Assembly: GCF_025352645.1 (NCBI RefSeq)
Contig: NZ_JANXSO010000074.1
Coordinates: forward strand, 1-64,000
DNA length: 64,000 bases
Source: Iodobacter sp.
GTDB lineage: Bacteria > Pseudomonadota > Gammaproteobacteria > Burkholderiales > Chitinibacteraceae
Reading direction: 5' to 3'
The position numbers were made by a program, and so were the translations under genes. Below are positions 18,764 to 27,811 of the stretch, in pieces; the first letter of the stretch is position 1; every line of letters starts with the position of its first letter. A model generated the notes under the pieces. It ran no database searches, was not told the origin of the DNA, and saw only the letters and a program-made list of their open reading frames with translations.

Positions 18764-19968
18764 GAATGCCCCTGTAGCCAAGCCCGAGCAGCCATCCGCG
18801 CCGCTTGATCCGCACCAAGCAAGGCCTCAAGCGATTCGGCTGAGCTAGTCACAACGCACTGCCCCAATACCGATTCAATCAAAACGGGAATATCCGTAAA
18901 GCGGAGCGCTTTATTTAAAAAGCCGTCCACAGCCACTTCATTTGCGGCATTTAAAATAGCGGGCGCAGCGCCTCCTACTGCCAAGGCATCAAAAGCCAAT
19001 TGCAAACAGGGGAAACGAGTGAGATCTGGCGCCTCAAAATCTAGGCGACCAACACTAAAGAAATCGAGCGATGGAACCCCTGCCTCAATGCGCTCTGGAT
19101 AAGCCAAACCATAGCTAATCGGTGTACGCATATCGGGGTTACCCAATTGCGCTAATACCGAGCCATCCATGTATTCCACCATGGAATGCACCACACTTTG
19201 CGGGTGCACAATGACAGCGATATCATTTTTGTCGGGGGCATTGAATAACCAGCGGGCCTCAATCACCTCAAGGCCTTTATTCATCAGCGACGCAGAATCA
19301 ACAGAAATCTTGCGCCCCATAGACCAATTAGGATGTTTACAGGCTTGCTCAGGGGTTACAAAAGCTAATTCTTGCGCTGCCATAGTGCGAAATGGTCCAC
19401 CAGAAGCGGTGAGTAAAATGCGTTTCACCCCTACATTTTGCAAGCAATCTGCATATGGATTTTCACGATAGACCTGAGGTAGTACCTGGTAGATGGCATT
19501 ATGTTCGCTATCAATGGGCAAGAGTTCTGCACCGGATTCGCGCACCGCATTCATAAACAAAGCCCCCGCCAAGACCAAAGTTTCTTTATTGGCTAGCAAA
19601 ACACGCTTACCTGCCTTGGCTGCATTCAGCGTTGGACGCATACCTGCTGCACCAACGATGGCGGCCATAACGGAATCTACTTCGCTGGCAGTTGAAACAT
19701 CACTGAGCGCCGCTTCGCCCCATAATACCTCGGTGACCGAGCGACGATCTTTAAGCATGGTGGCGAGCTGCTGGGCAGAAGAAGCATCTAAAACCACGGC
19801 ATAGCGTGGTTTAAATTGCACACATTGTTGCGCAAGCTTTTCTAGCTGACTAGCCCCCGTTAGAGCAAAAACTTCATAACGCTCTGGATAACGCGCCAGC
19901 ACATCGAGGGTATTAACCCCGATGCTGCCTGTTGCGCCAAGAATAGTAATGATTTGTTTAGAGGGCAT
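18757..19968 (-). CDS. dxr: 1-deoxy-D-xylulose 5-phosphate reductoisomerase
   Basis: MEP-pathway enzyme making 2-C-methylerythritol 4-phosphate. The ATG at 19968 gives 403 residues (E. coli 398). An upstream in-frame start at 19986 adds six residues. NADPH-binding GATGSIG is at the N-terminus, the metal site acidic cluster is in [14 protein letters not shown], and the flexible catalytic loop is in LTASGGPFR and the [20 protein letters not shown] segment. It supplies isoprenoid precursor for UppS two genes upstream. Confidence 0.97.
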   Translation of the reverse strand: MPSKQIITILGATGSIGVNTLDVLARYPERYEVFALTGASQLEKLAQQCVQFKPRYAVVLDASSAQQLATMLKDRRSVTEVLWGEAALSDVSTASEVDSVMAAIVGAAGMRPTLNAAKAGKRVLLANKETLVLAGALFMNAVRESGAELLPIDSEHNAIYQVLPQVYRENPYADCLQNVGVKRILLTASGGPFRTMAAQELAFVTPEQACKHPNWSMGRKISVDSASLMNKGLEVIEARWLFNAPDKNDIAVIVHPQSVVHSMVEYMDGSVLAQLGNPDMRTPISYGLAYPERIEAGVPSLDFFSVGRLDFEAPDLTRFPCLQLAFDALAVGGAAPAILNAANEVAVDGFLNKALRFTDIPVLIESVLGQCVVTSSAESLEALLGADQAARMAARAWLQGHSC

Positions 19969-19986
19969 GATGATATGGCCTTGCAC

Positions 19987-20260
19987 TTTATTGGTCGGCT
20001 AAAAAACAGACGCCATCTAAGACATAAACATAAGCTGACAAAACTTATTGACTAGGAAGCAATAATTTCCAGCAGACTAAACCGAAATTAAGTGTATCAA
20101 ACACCTCGCCTCCGATTTTGCATGCTAGAAATAATGATCTAATGAATTAACAATAAGAAATGCTGCTCAGCATAGAGTGAATTCAACACGCCAAAACAAT
20201 GTCAAATAAATATCGGTCATTCAAATGATTCCCCACAAAAGAAGGGCGCGAAGTTTGAAT
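19987..20260. other. Spacer between cdsA and dxr
   Basis: 274 bases without a credible gene, the longest gap inside the envelope cluster. It is AT-rich and could house a promoter for dxr-rseP-bamA, but I could not identify a convincing -35/-10 pair or terminator. Confidence 0.4.
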
Positions 20261-21088
20261 TTAGAACAAATAGAAAGCAAGGTAGATCGCTGCAGCTACC
20301 GGCAAGATGGCCAATAAACTATCAACTCTATCCATTACCCCACCATGGCCCGGCAATAAATTACTACAGTCTTTTATGCCAATTTGCCGCTTAAATAGAG
20401 ACTCTAATAAATCCCCCATCACGCTCACGGCAGTTAATACAGCAGCAATAAGCAACCAATACACTAAAGACAATGATTCACCATGCGTAAATATTTGCTT
20501 AGGTAAGAAATAAACATAAATCATTACGCCAACGGCCCCGCCAAACACCCCTTCCCAGCTTTTTCCTGGGCTGATTTTTGGTGCTAATTTATGCTTACCA
20601 AAAGCCTTGCCAGCAAAATAAGCGGCGGAATCTGCCACCCATGCAATGGCCAGTACTGCAAGTAAAGCCCAAGGGCCAGCGCCACGCAGTACGATCATTG
20701 CCAAACCAGCGGGCAATAATAAGGCCCAGCCCAATAAAGCATTTAAATTACCCGCAGCAGCCAATGGCCATTTTTTATTTAACCATACAGGATTAATAAA
20801 CAACCAAAAGCAACTAGAGCCCAACATTAAGCCAAGCAATAGTGAAGGGGAATAAACAAGGCGACAAAGCACAGCAAACAACAAGCCAGTTAATAATGGG
20901 TATATTTTAGCGATAAGTCCTTGCATGCCCGACAAGCGCTGCCATTCCCAACTGGCCGTAACCATAATCAGCCCGCAAAATGCAATCCACGCTAAATAAC
21001 CAATTGATCCTGCTTGAGGCAAATAGAAAATAGCCGCCAACAATAATGGCAGCAGCAATAAGGCAGTAATAACGCGTGTTTTTAACAT
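20261..21088 (-). CDS. cdsA: Phosphatidate cytidylyltransferase
   Basis: Integral membrane enzyme that makes CDP-diacylglycerol from phosphatidate and CTP. 275 residues with about eight hydrophobic helices. The catalytic C-terminal signature is intact: DSAAYFAGKAFGKHKLAPKISPGKSWEG followed by SLFKRQIGIKDCSNLLPGHGGVMDRVDS, with the two metal-binding Asp residues. The start overlaps the uppS stop by 7 bases, indicating coupled translation. Confidence 0.96.
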   Translation of the reverse strand: MLKTRVITALLLLPLLLAAIFYLPQAGSIGYLAWIAFCGLIMVTASWEWQRLSGMQGLIAKIYPLLTGLLFAVLCRLVYSPSLLLGLMLGSSCFWLFINPVWLNKKWPLAAAGNLNALLGWALLLPAGLAMIVLRGAGPWALLAVLAIAWVADSAAYFAGKAFGKHKLAPKISPGKSWEGVFGGAVGVMIYVYFLPKQIFTHGESLSLVYWLLIAAVLTAVSVMGDLLESLFKRQIGIKDCSNLLPGHGGVMDRVDSLLAILPVAAAIYLAFYLF

Positions 21089-21840
21089 GGGGACTGAAGT
21101 TGTTCGCTAATACGACCAAAGCGGCGTTCACGGCCATGATACCAATCAATAGCGACAGTTAATGCCTGACGATCAAAATCAGGCCATAGCATATCGCTGA
21201 AATATAATTCGGTATAGGCTAACTGCCAGAGCAGGAAATTACTAATTCGTTGCTCGCCACCGGTGCGGATAAATAAATCTGGCTCTGGCGCATAGGCCAT
21301 TGCCAAATAAGGAGATAAATCTTCTTCAGTAAAGGTCGTGGCTAAATCAGGACGATCGGCCAATAAACGATGCGTGGCATGCATCACATCCCATCGCCCG
21401 CCATAATCTGCGGCAATGGATAGCGTTAAGCCAGTGTTATCTGCCGTTTTTATTTCTGCAGCGTCAATCAAAGTAATTAATTCAGGACTAAAGTGCTCCC
21501 GATTGCCAATGATTTTTAAGCGGATATTATTATCGTGCATGCGGGTGATTTCACCACTTAGCACTTTAAGGAAAAGCCCCATTAAGAATGAAACTTCATC
21601 CTGCGGACGTCGCCAGTTTTCATTGCTAAATGCAAATACGGTTAAATAACCTACACCCAAAGCATCACAGGCACGTACGGTTTCACGTAACGCTTCAACG
21701 CCACGCTTGTGCCCAAAAATACGCGGCATCATGCGCTTTTTAGCCCAACGACCATTGCCATCCATAATCACAGCAATATGACGCGGGACCGCGGCAATTT
21801 CTTGCGGTATTTCTTTTGTTGAACTACTGAATATGGCCAC
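21082..21840 (-). CDS. uppS: Undecaprenyl diphosphate synthase
   Basis: cis-Prenyltransferase that makes the C55 lipid carrier for peptidoglycan and O-antigen. I choose the GTG at 21840, which follows a strong AGGGGG ribosome-binding site by 6 bases and gives 252 residues (E. coli 253). The longer frame from a TTG at 21888 would begin inside the perfect hairpin at 21860-21888 and lacks a ribosome-binding site. The pyrophosphate-binding MDGNGRWAKKR near residue 25 carries the catalytic Asp. FSNENWRRP and RTGGEQRISNFLLWQ are also conserved. Confidence 0.95.
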   Translation of the reverse strand: MAIFSSSTKEIPQEIAAVPRHIAVIMDGNGRWAKKRMMPRIFGHKRGVEALRETVRACDALGVGYLTVFAFSNENWRRPQDEVSFLMGLFLKVLSGEITRMHDNNIRLKIIGNREHFSPELITLIDAAEIKTADNTGLTLSIAADYGGRWDVMHATHRLLADRPDLATTFTEEDLSPYLAMAYAPEPDLFIRTGGEQRISNFLLWQLAYTELYFSDMLWPDFDRQALTVAIDWYHGRERRFGRISEQLQSPC

Positions 21841-21859
21841 ACCCAACCCCCTGCGTTTA

Positions 21860-21888
21860 TTGGCCAATGCAAAAATTGCATTGGCCAA
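21860..21888 (-). other. Perfect 13-bp stem-loop between frr and uppS
   Basis: TTGGCCAATGCAA is followed after three bases by its exact reverse complement. On the transcribed strand the stem is not followed by a U run (UAAACGCAGG follows), so a classic terminator is unlikely. It ends 20 bases before the uppS GTG, where it could affect transcript stability, processing or access to the ribosome-binding site. Confidence 0.75.
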
Positions 21889-21895
21889 TAAATGA

Positions 21896-22453
21896 TTACA
21901 TCGTCATGAGTTCTTTTTCTTTTTCTGCCAACAAACGATCTATTTCAATAACATAGCGGTCAGTCAGTTTTTGCACCTCATCCGTACCACGACGCTCATC
22001 GTCTTCAGAGATGTCTTTGTCTTTAACCAAACGCTTTAATTGCTCGTTAGCATCGCGGCGTACATTGCGAACGGCCACTTTGGCATCATCTGCCTCATTA
22101 CGCACAATTTTGGTTAAATCTTTACGGCGCTCTTCCGTGAGCGCAGGCATTGGCACGCGAATTACATCACCATTCGTGGATGGGTTTAAACCCAAATCAC
22201 CATCACGAATCGCCTTTTCAATCTTGGAAATCATGGTTTTTTCCCAAGCTTGAACACCAATCGTGCGCGAATCAATCAATGTCACATTGGCAACCTGATT
22301 AATCGCAGTAGGTGAGCCATAGTAATCAACATTAATATGATCCAACAAACCAACGTGCGCACGGCCAGTACGAACCTTTGCTAAATTCACGCGCAAAGCT
22401 TCTACCGACTTTTGCATCTTTGTCTCGGTATTATTTTTAATATCTGCAATCAT
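21896..22453 (-). CDS. frr: Ribosome recycling factor
   Basis: 185 residues, the canonical RRF length. It splits post-termination ribosomes together with EF-G. The three-helix bundle and tip domain are recognisable: [22 protein letters not shown] at the N-terminus, [20 protein letters not shown] and the Arg-rich hinge [14 protein letters not shown]. Lies between pyrH and uppS as in most proteobacteria. Confidence 0.98.
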   Translation of the reverse strand: MIADIKNNTETKMQKSVEALRVNLAKVRTGRAHVGLLDHINVDYYGSPTAINQVANVTLIDSRTIGVQAWEKTMISKIEKAIRDGDLGLNPSTNGDVIRVPMPALTEERRKDLTKIVRNEADDAKVAVRNVRRDANEQLKRLVKDKDISEDDERRGTDEVQKLTDRYVIEIDRLLAEKEKELMTM

Positions 22454-22475
22454 AATGCATCCCTTATTTGCTCAA

Positions 22476-22500
22476 ACGACGAGCATTTACTCGTCTTTTT
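22476..22500. other. Hairpin in the pyrH-frr spacer
   Basis: GACGAG CATTTA CTCGTC followed by five T on the plus strand (T run 22496-22500). In the direction of the local genes (minus) the stem is preceded by the A tract and followed only by GUUUG, so it is not a good terminator for pyrH. It may be an RNA stability element. Confidence 0.4.
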
Positions 22501-22619
22501 AACTCATACTATTAATGGTGCAGCAGCTACTTTTAAGCCACTTTGACATAAAAGCTCAAACGTAGATGCCTAACAACCTATTAAACCTAAGCCTAATGGC
22601 CGCCACTTACTTAGAAGGC

Positions 22620-23339
22620 TTAGCAGTGTACCAGCGTACCTTCGTCTTCCCCAAGAACTACGCGCTTTAATGCGCCTGCTTTGAAGATACTAAAGACACT
22701 TAAATTCATATTTTGATCACGACACAGCGCAAAGGCGGTAGCGTCCATCACCTTTAGATTGCGGCCAATAGCCTCATCAAAGGTCAGTGTTTGATAACGT
22801 ACGGCATCTGGGTTTTTCTTTGGATCATCGGTATAAACACCATCCACCTTGGTGGCTTTCAGCACAATATCCGCACCCATTTCCATACCGCGCAAGGCAG
22901 CAGCAGTGTCGGTGGTAAAGAATGGGTTACCTGTACCCGCGCCAAAAATGACCACTTTGTTTTCTTCAAGATAGCGAATCGCTTTACCACGAACATAGGG
23001 CTCAGCAACTTGTTGGATTGTCAGTGCAGATTGAACACGGCTGACAATACCAGCGCGCTTCATAGCATCTTGCAAGGCCAGCGCATTCATCACCGTTGCC
23101 AGCATTCCCATGTAATCAGCAGTAGCGCGATCCATACCTGCAGCGGCAGGCGCTACGCCACGGAAAATATTACCACCACCGATAACGACACCAACTTGAA
23201 CACCAAGATCTAATACCGCTTTAATTTCACCGACAATACGATCAATTGTAACGCGATTAATACCGTAGCTATCCTCACCCATGAGGGCTTCGCCGGAGAG
23301 TTTCAGCAAAATGCGTTTATATTTGGGTGCTTGGCTCAT
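22620..23339 (-). CDS. pyrH: Uridylate kinase
   Basis: UMP kinase of the amino acid kinase fold, 239 residues (E. coli 241). It makes UDP for nucleotide and cell-wall precursor synthesis. [14 protein letters not shown] is the N-terminal phosphate loop. [11 protein letters not shown] and [19 protein letters not shown] are the nucleotide and UMP sites. Between tsf and frr, preceded by two tandem hairpins. Confidence 0.98.
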   Translation of the reverse strand: MSQAPKYKRILLKLSGEALMGEDSYGINRVTIDRIVGEIKAVLDLGVQVGVVIGGGNIFRGVAPAAAGMDRATADYMGMLATVMNALALQDAMKRAGIVSRVQSALTIQQVAEPYVRGKAIRYLEENKVVIFGAGTGNPFFTTDTAAALRGMEMGADIVLKATKVDGVYTDDPKKNPDAVRYQTLTFDEAIGRNLKVMDATAFALCRDQNMNLSVFSIFKAGALKRVVLGEDEGTLVHC

Positions 23340-23378
23340 ACGAGGATTCCTTATCCATGGAGGGGCGACTTGTGGAAA

Positions 23379-23400
23379 CGCCGCACGTTACCGTGCGGCG
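23379..23400 (-). terminator. Terminator-like hairpin upstream of pyrH
   Basis: Perfect 9-bp GC-rich stem CGCCGCACG with a four-base loop and its complement. On the minus strand it is followed by TTTCC, a short U run. With the second stem-loop at 23410-23457 it may attenuate transcription from tsf into pyrH. Confidence 0.6.
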
Positions 23401-23409
23401 CATAATACA

Positions 23410-23457
23410 ACTTATCTTGCAACTTACCCAACCCTGGGCAAGCCAAGCAAGATAAGT
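23410..23457 (-). other. Stem-loop just after tsf
   Basis: Perfect 11-bp arms ACTTATCTTGC and GCAAGATAAGT enclosing 26 bases. On the minus strand it starts 17 bases after the tsf stop and is followed 10 bases later by the 23379-23400 hairpin. No U run of its own, so it is more likely a 3' stability or processing structure than a terminator. Confidence 0.6.
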
Positions 23458-23473
23458 GTAATACTTTTAATAC

Positions 23474-24349
23474 TTAAATCTTTGCAGCAGCAGCCACTTC
23501 AGCAGCATAATCAACGACTACTTTTTCAATGCCTTCGCCAACTACAAACAGATTAAATGCTTTTACTGTTGCAGAGTTGGTTTTAAGTAATTGTTCGATG
23601 GTTACTTTGTCATCCATTACAAATGGCTGGCTCAGCAGAACAACATCTTTCAGGTACTTTTGAACCGTACCTTCAACGATTTTTTCTAGCATGGCTTCTG
23701 GCTTGCCTGCTTCTTTAGCACGCTCAGTTGCAACACGACGCTCAGTTTCGATCAACTCAGCAGGTACGCCGCTTGCATCGAGTGACTTAGGCTTAGTTGC
23801 CGCAATGTGCATAGCAATTTGCTTGCCCAATTGCTCATCACCACCGATAAGATCCAGCATCACGCCTAACTTATTGCCGTGCAAGTAAACTGCAACTTGA
23901 CCTTCAGTTTCAAAACGCGCAAAGCGGCGCAATGTCACGTTTTCACCCAATTTAGCCACAGCATCTTTGCGAATTTCTTCAACAGTTTTGCCGCCAACCA
24001 CTACTTGAGACAAGGCATCCACATCGTTTGGATTTGCATCTGCAACGGCTTGAGCTGCCAGCTTAGCAAAAGCGATAAAGCCTTCGTCTTTAGCCAAGAA
24101 GTCTGTTTCACAGTTCACTTCAAGTACCGCGCCGATTTTTTTATCTGCAGAGATAAACGAGGCAATAATACCTTCAGCAGCAGTACGGCCCGCTAATTTG
24201 GACGCCTTATTGCCGGATTTGATTCGCATTACTTCTTCAGCTTTTTTGATGTCACCATCAGCTTCAACTAAAGCTTTTTTGCATTCCATCATGCCAAGGC
24301 CAGTCAGCTCGCGCAGCTGGGCAACCATCTTCGCGGTAATTTCCGCCAT
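23474..24349 (-). CDS. tsf: Translation elongation factor Ts
   Basis: Guanine nucleotide exchange factor for EF-Tu, 291 residues (E. coli 283). The N-terminal UBA-like domain [23 protein letters not shown] contains the EF-Tu contact, and the core TDF motif region ([13 protein letters not shown]) is intact. Two core subdomains and the coiled-coil insertion follow. Separated from rpsB by an intrinsic terminator. Confidence 0.98.
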   Translation of the reverse strand: MAEITAKMVAQLRELTGLGMMECKKALVEADGDIKKAEEVMRIKSGNKASKLAGRTAAEGIIASFISADKKIGAVLEVNCETDFLAKDEGFIAFAKLAAQAVADANPNDVDALSQVVVGGKTVEEIRKDAVAKLGENVTLRRFARFETEGQVAVYLHGNKLGVMLDLIGGDEQLGKQIAMHIAATKPKSLDASGVPAELIETERRVATERAKEAGKPEAMLEKIVEGTVQKYLKDVVLLSQPFVMDDKVTIEQLLKTNSATVKAFNLFVVGEGIEKVVVDYAAEVAAAAKI

Positions 24350-24456
24350 GATTATTTCTCCTGAAACTGAGTAAGAAGTAGCACGGTTTTCTTATTTTTC
24401 CCTAGTACATAGGAACGTTTTGAAGAATAAAGCCGAGCTACTTATCTATCATTTAC

Positions 24457-24483
24457 AAAAAAGGGGCTAAACGCCCCTTTTTT
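24457..24483. terminator. Intercistronic terminator/attenuator between rpsB and tsf
   Basis: AAAAAAGGGGC, a five-base loop, then GCCCCTTTTTT: a perfect symmetric hairpin flanked by A and T tracts, so it can work on either strand. It lies 18 bases after the rpsB stop and 107 bases before tsf. It is the kind of attenuator that would lower tsf expression relative to rpsB. Confidence 0.8.
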
Positions 24484-24501
24484 GCATATTAACTTTACGA
24501 A

Positions 24502-25224
24502 TTACTCTGCAACGGCTGCAGCAGCTGCTTCGACAAGTTCTTGTGCTGATTGGTTTTTACCTTCAAGCACAGCATCAGCCATACCTTGAGCGTACAAACG
24601 AATTGCGCGGCTTGAGTCATCGTTACCAGGAATAACGAAATCAATACCTTCTGGGTTGTTGTTGGTATCAACTACACCGATAACTGGGATGCCCAGTTTC
24701 TTAGCTTCAACCAAAGTACCCTTCTGGTAGCCCGTGTCGATTACGAAAATCGCGTCTGGCAGACCCTTCATATCCTTGATACCGCCCAGGCTACGATTGA
24801 GTTTTTCAACTTCACGGTTCATATCCAGCAATTCTTTCTTACCGTAGCCGCTGTTTTCATTAGCAACGATAACTTGTAGCTCTTCCAGACGTTTGATCGA
24901 CTGCTTAACTGTTTTGTAGTTAGTCAGCATACCGCCTAACCAGCGGTGATCAACGAAAGGCATGCCGCAACGCGCCGCTTCTTCAGCAACAATTTCACGA
25001 GCTTGACGCTTTGTACCTACGAACAGAACAGTCCCTTTGTTTGCAGCGATACGACGAGCGTACTTAACCGCTTCTTCAAACAATGGCAGTGTTTTTTCGA
25101 GGTTGATAATATGAATCTTGTTACGTGCGCCAAAAATATATTGACCCATCTTTGGGTGCCAGTAACGAGTTTGGTGACCGAAGTGGACACCGGCTTCAAG
25201 CATATCGCGCATGCTAACGGACAT
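24502..25224 (-). CDS. rpsB: 30S ribosomal protein S2
   Basis: 240 residues (E. coli 241). [22 protein letters not shown] at the N-terminus, [24 protein letters not shown] and [24 protein letters not shown] are conserved S2 blocks. The Ala-rich C-terminus is typical. First gene of the long cluster. A near-consensus promoter and a leader of about 120 bases lie upstream. Confidence 0.98.
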   Translation of the reverse strand: MSVSMRDMLEAGVHFGHQTRYWHPKMGQYIFGARNKIHIINLEKTLPLFEEAVKYARRIAANKGTVLFVGTKRQAREIVAEEAARCGMPFVDHRWLGGMLTNYKTVKQSIKRLEELQVIVANENSGYGKKELLDMNREVEKLNRSLGGIKDMKGLPDAIFVIDTGYQKGTLVEAKKLGIPVIGVVDTNNNPEGIDFVIPGNDDSSRAIRLYAQGMADAVLEGKNQSAQELVEAAAAAVAE

Positions 25225-25604
25225 AGTAAAACTCCAAGCTAAGGGTTACATCTAGCACTCACACGACACTCAAAATCAATGACTAAGAGCACCCTTAACG
25301 GGGTGAGCACCAAAATTATCTACAGGCACCATGCCCACAGAACGCAAGATTATAGCCGCTTCATGACTATTTATTCAAGGCAAAGTCTACGGCCCACGCA
25401 TAAAACATATTTACACCCCCTATTTCTAGGCGCGCGCTCCGCTAAAATAGAGCGTTTTAATGATGTAATCGCCTCTGCTATTACACACTACAGGCTTAGC
25501 CTAGCTTTATTGATTTTGAGTCAAGGCATAGCCCCTAAAGCAACTTTAATTCCTTCATCCCCCAATTTAATCTGGAATAATTACTTAATGATGAAAAGGA
25601 CACA
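25225..25604. other. Intergenic region between the secretion locus and rpsB
   Basis: 380 bases without a convincing gene. An open frame on the plus strand here has no family resemblance, no ribosome-binding site and runs into the end of the ABC exporter gene, so it is not called. The region holds the rpsB promoter and leader. No clear intrinsic terminator was found after the exporter gene; an AGGCT/AGCCT stem near 25492 has a loop too short to be functional. Confidence 0.5.
25349..25378 (-). promoter_or_regulatory. rpsB promoter
   Basis: Minus-strand TTGAAT at 25373-25378 and TATAAT at 25349-25354 with an 18-base spacer give a good sigma-70 promoter. The expected start near 25342 yields a leader of about 118 bases before the rpsB ATG. 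The leader contains a CACCC/GGGTG hairpin and a repeated GGTGCTC, which could be the S2 autoregulatory structure known upstream of rpsB in gammaproteobacteria. Confidence 0.6.
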
Positions 25605-27746
25605 TTACCCCGCCTGCATCGCATGTAAATGAGCGTAATAACCGCCCTCTTTAAGCAGCAGATCTTTATGAGAACCAATCTCTACAATCTGCCCGCGATC
25701 CATCGCAACGATTCGGTTTGCATCCCGCACAGATGACAAGCGGTGCGCAATAATCAATACCGTGCGCCCTTGGCATATGTCTTTCATATTATTTTGAATG
25801 ACGCGCTCAGATTCATAATCTAAGGCGCTGGTGGCTTCATCAAAAATCAGAATCCGCGGATTAGCAATCAGTGCCCGAGCAATGGCAACGCGTTGTTTTT
25901 GCCCGCCAGATAAGCCGGTACCGTGCTCCCCCACCATAGTGTCATAGCCTTCGGGCAGCTCGACAATAAAATCATGCGCCCCTGCTAACTTAGCAGAGTG
26001 GATGATTCTATCCATGCCAATACCAGGGTCAGACAAGGCAATATTGTCACGAATACTACGGTTGAAGAGCAGATTTTCTTGCAACACCACGCCAATTTGG
26101 CGGCGAAGCCATGCCGGATCAGCAAGGCCCAGATCAACACCATCGATCATCACGCGGCCACGCTCTGGCACATAAAGGCGCTGTAATAGCTTAGTTAGCG
26201 TACTTTTACCTGAGCCTGAACGCCCGACAATACCAATTACCTCACCCTGATCAACAGTCAAACTGACGCCCCGTAAGATCTCTGGCCCATCGGCCCGATA
26301 ACGAAAGCCGATCTGATCAAACTCTATCCGGCCCGCAATAGGTGGCAATGCGGCTCGGCTTTGATTAATTTCGGTGCGCGTATTCAGAATATCGCCTAGG
26401 CGACTCATCGAAATTCCCACCTGCTGAAAATCCTGCCATAGCTGCGCCAACCGCATCACTGGGCTAGCCACACGCCCTGCCAGCATATTGAAAGCAATCA
26501 ATTGCCCAACAGACATCCCCCCTTCGATAACGAGCTTGGCCCCTAACCACATGGTGGCAACCGTCACTATTTTTTGAATCAGATTGACGCCTTGGCTACC
26601 CAGATTGGCAAGGTTTGATACCTTAAACCCTGCTGCCACATAGGCTGCCAGCTGTATATCCCAGCGCCGAATAACCTGCGGCTCAACCGCCATCGATTTA
26701 ACGGTTTCGATGCCGCTCACGGTTTCAACTAAGAAAGACTGGTTTTCAGCACCACGGGCAAATTTCTCATCCAAGCGGGCTTTTAACACCGGCGTAATCA
26801 ATACCGACAAGCCGATATAGCAAGGCAGCGAAACGATGACAATCAGCGTTAACCACCCACTGTAATAAGCCATCACAGCCAAGAAAATCACCGAGAAAAA
26901 CAGATCCAGCACCGACGTTAATGCCTGTCCCGTCAGAAAATTACGGATGTTTTCTAGCTCCCGCACCCGTGCCACTGAATCGCCAATCCGCCGAGCCTGA
27001 AAGTAGGCCAGCGGCAAATTAAGCAAATGCCGAAATAGCCGCGCCCCAAGTTCAACATCAATACGATTGGTGGTATGGCTAAAAACATAGGTACGCAGCG
27101 CTGTCATGCCCACTTCAAATATGGAAATCACTAACAGCCCAATGGCAATTACATCCAGCGTTGTTACGCCGTGGTGGACCAACACCTTATCCATCACCAC
27201 CTGAAAAAATAACGGCGTTGCCAAAGCCAATAACTGTAAGAAAAACGACACCAACAGCACTTCGCCCAGCAATTTACGATATTTCACTACTACAGGAATA
27301 AACCAAGAAAAATCAAATTTCGCTAAATCTCCCGCCAAACTGGCACGGGAAGTAAACAGAATCAAACGGCCAGAACTCAATGCCCGCCATTCATCCTGAC
27401 TACACTGTTGTGGCCTACCTGCGGCAGGATCATGGTAAAGAACTTGCCCTTGATCAAACTTCGCCAGAATCACCCAGCCCCCATCCAGCATCTGCGCCAT
27501 GGCAGGCAAGGGGGTGCGGTCTAAACGATCGAAACGAGGGTGAACCGCTTTTGCTTTTAAACCCGATTGCTTGGCTGCCCGCAATACATCATCCTCTGCA
27601 AACAGGCCGTTTTCTGGGGCGTATTGGTGTTTTAGCTGGTCGGGTTCTATCGCAATTTGGTGAAAGCGGGCCAACATAACGAGGCAGGCAAGAGCGGAAT
27701 CGAAGGAATTCACCTGTTCCGCAGGGCTTTCTGGAAAATCACTCAT
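25605..27746 (-). CDS. Type I secretion ABC exporter (HlyB-like, C39-like domain inactive)
   Basis: Protein of 713 residues from the ATG at 27746. An in-frame TTG at 27782 lies inside the terminator hairpin and is unlikely. Residues about 10-130 form a C39-like domain in which the protease Cys is replaced (FDSALACL, S17) and the His position reads GGWVIL, as in HlyB-type exporters that do not cleave their cargo. Six membrane helices span about 155-430. The ATPase domain has GRSGSGKSTL, Walker B ILIFDEATSAL and signature LSGGQKQR. Last gene of the four-gene secretion locus. The cargo is almost certainly the giant RTX protein encoded just upstream. Confidence 0.95.
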   Translation of the reverse strand: MSDFPESPAEQVNSFDSALACLVMLARFHQIAIEPDQLKHQYAPENGLFAEDDVLRAAKQSGLKAKAVHPRFDRLDRTPLPAMAQMLDGGWVILAKFDQGQVLYHDPAAGRPQQCSQDEWRALSSGRLILFTSRASLAGDLAKFDFSWFIPVVVKYRKLLGEVLLVSFFLQLLALATPLFFQVVMDKVLVHHGVTTLDVIAIGLLVISIFEVGMTALRTYVFSHTTNRIDVELGARLFRHLLNLPLAYFQARRIGDSVARVRELENIRNFLTGQALTSVLDLFFSVIFLAVMAYYSGWLTLIVIVSLPCYIGLSVLITPVLKARLDEKFARGAENQSFLVETVSGIETVKSMAVEPQVIRRWDIQLAAYVAAGFKVSNLANLGSQGVNLIQKIVTVATMWLGAKLVIEGGMSVGQLIAFNMLAGRVASPVMRLAQLWQDFQQVGISMSRLGDILNTRTEINQSRAALPPIAGRIEFDQIGFRYRADGPEILRGVSLTVDQGEVIGIVGRSGSGKSTLTKLLQRLYVPERGRVMIDGVDLGLADPAWLRRQIGVVLQENLLFNRSIRDNIALSDPGIGMDRIIHSAKLAGAHDFIVELPEGYDTMVGEHGTGLSGGQKQRVAIARALIANPRILIFDEATSALDYESERVIQNNMKDICQGRTVLIIAHRLSSVRDANRIVAMDRGQIVEIGSHKDLLLKEGGYYAHLHAMQAG

Positions 27747-27761
27747 ACATTCAACTTCTAT

Positions 27762-27790
27762 AAAAAGCCCGACCTCTTGCAAGGCCGGGC
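27762..27790 (-). terminator. Intrinsic terminator between the RTX gene and the exporter gene
   Basis: Minus-strand GCCCG GCC ... GGT CGGGC stem (5 bp, one mismatch, 3 bp or more) closed by TTGCAAGAG and followed by five T (27762-27766). It begins 21 bases after the RTX stop and ends 16 bases before the exporter ATG. A terminator at this spot would make most transcripts stop after the cargo gene and leave the exporter to read-through, as described for haemolysin operons. Confidence 0.75.
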
Positions 27791-27811
27791 CTATTTCACG
27801 GATTCAAAACA

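Noticed and set aside
25279..25632. 117-codon open frame on the plus strand between the exporter gene and rpsB
   Set aside because: It crosses the rpsB promoter and the exporter 3' end, lacks a ribosome-binding site and resembles no family.
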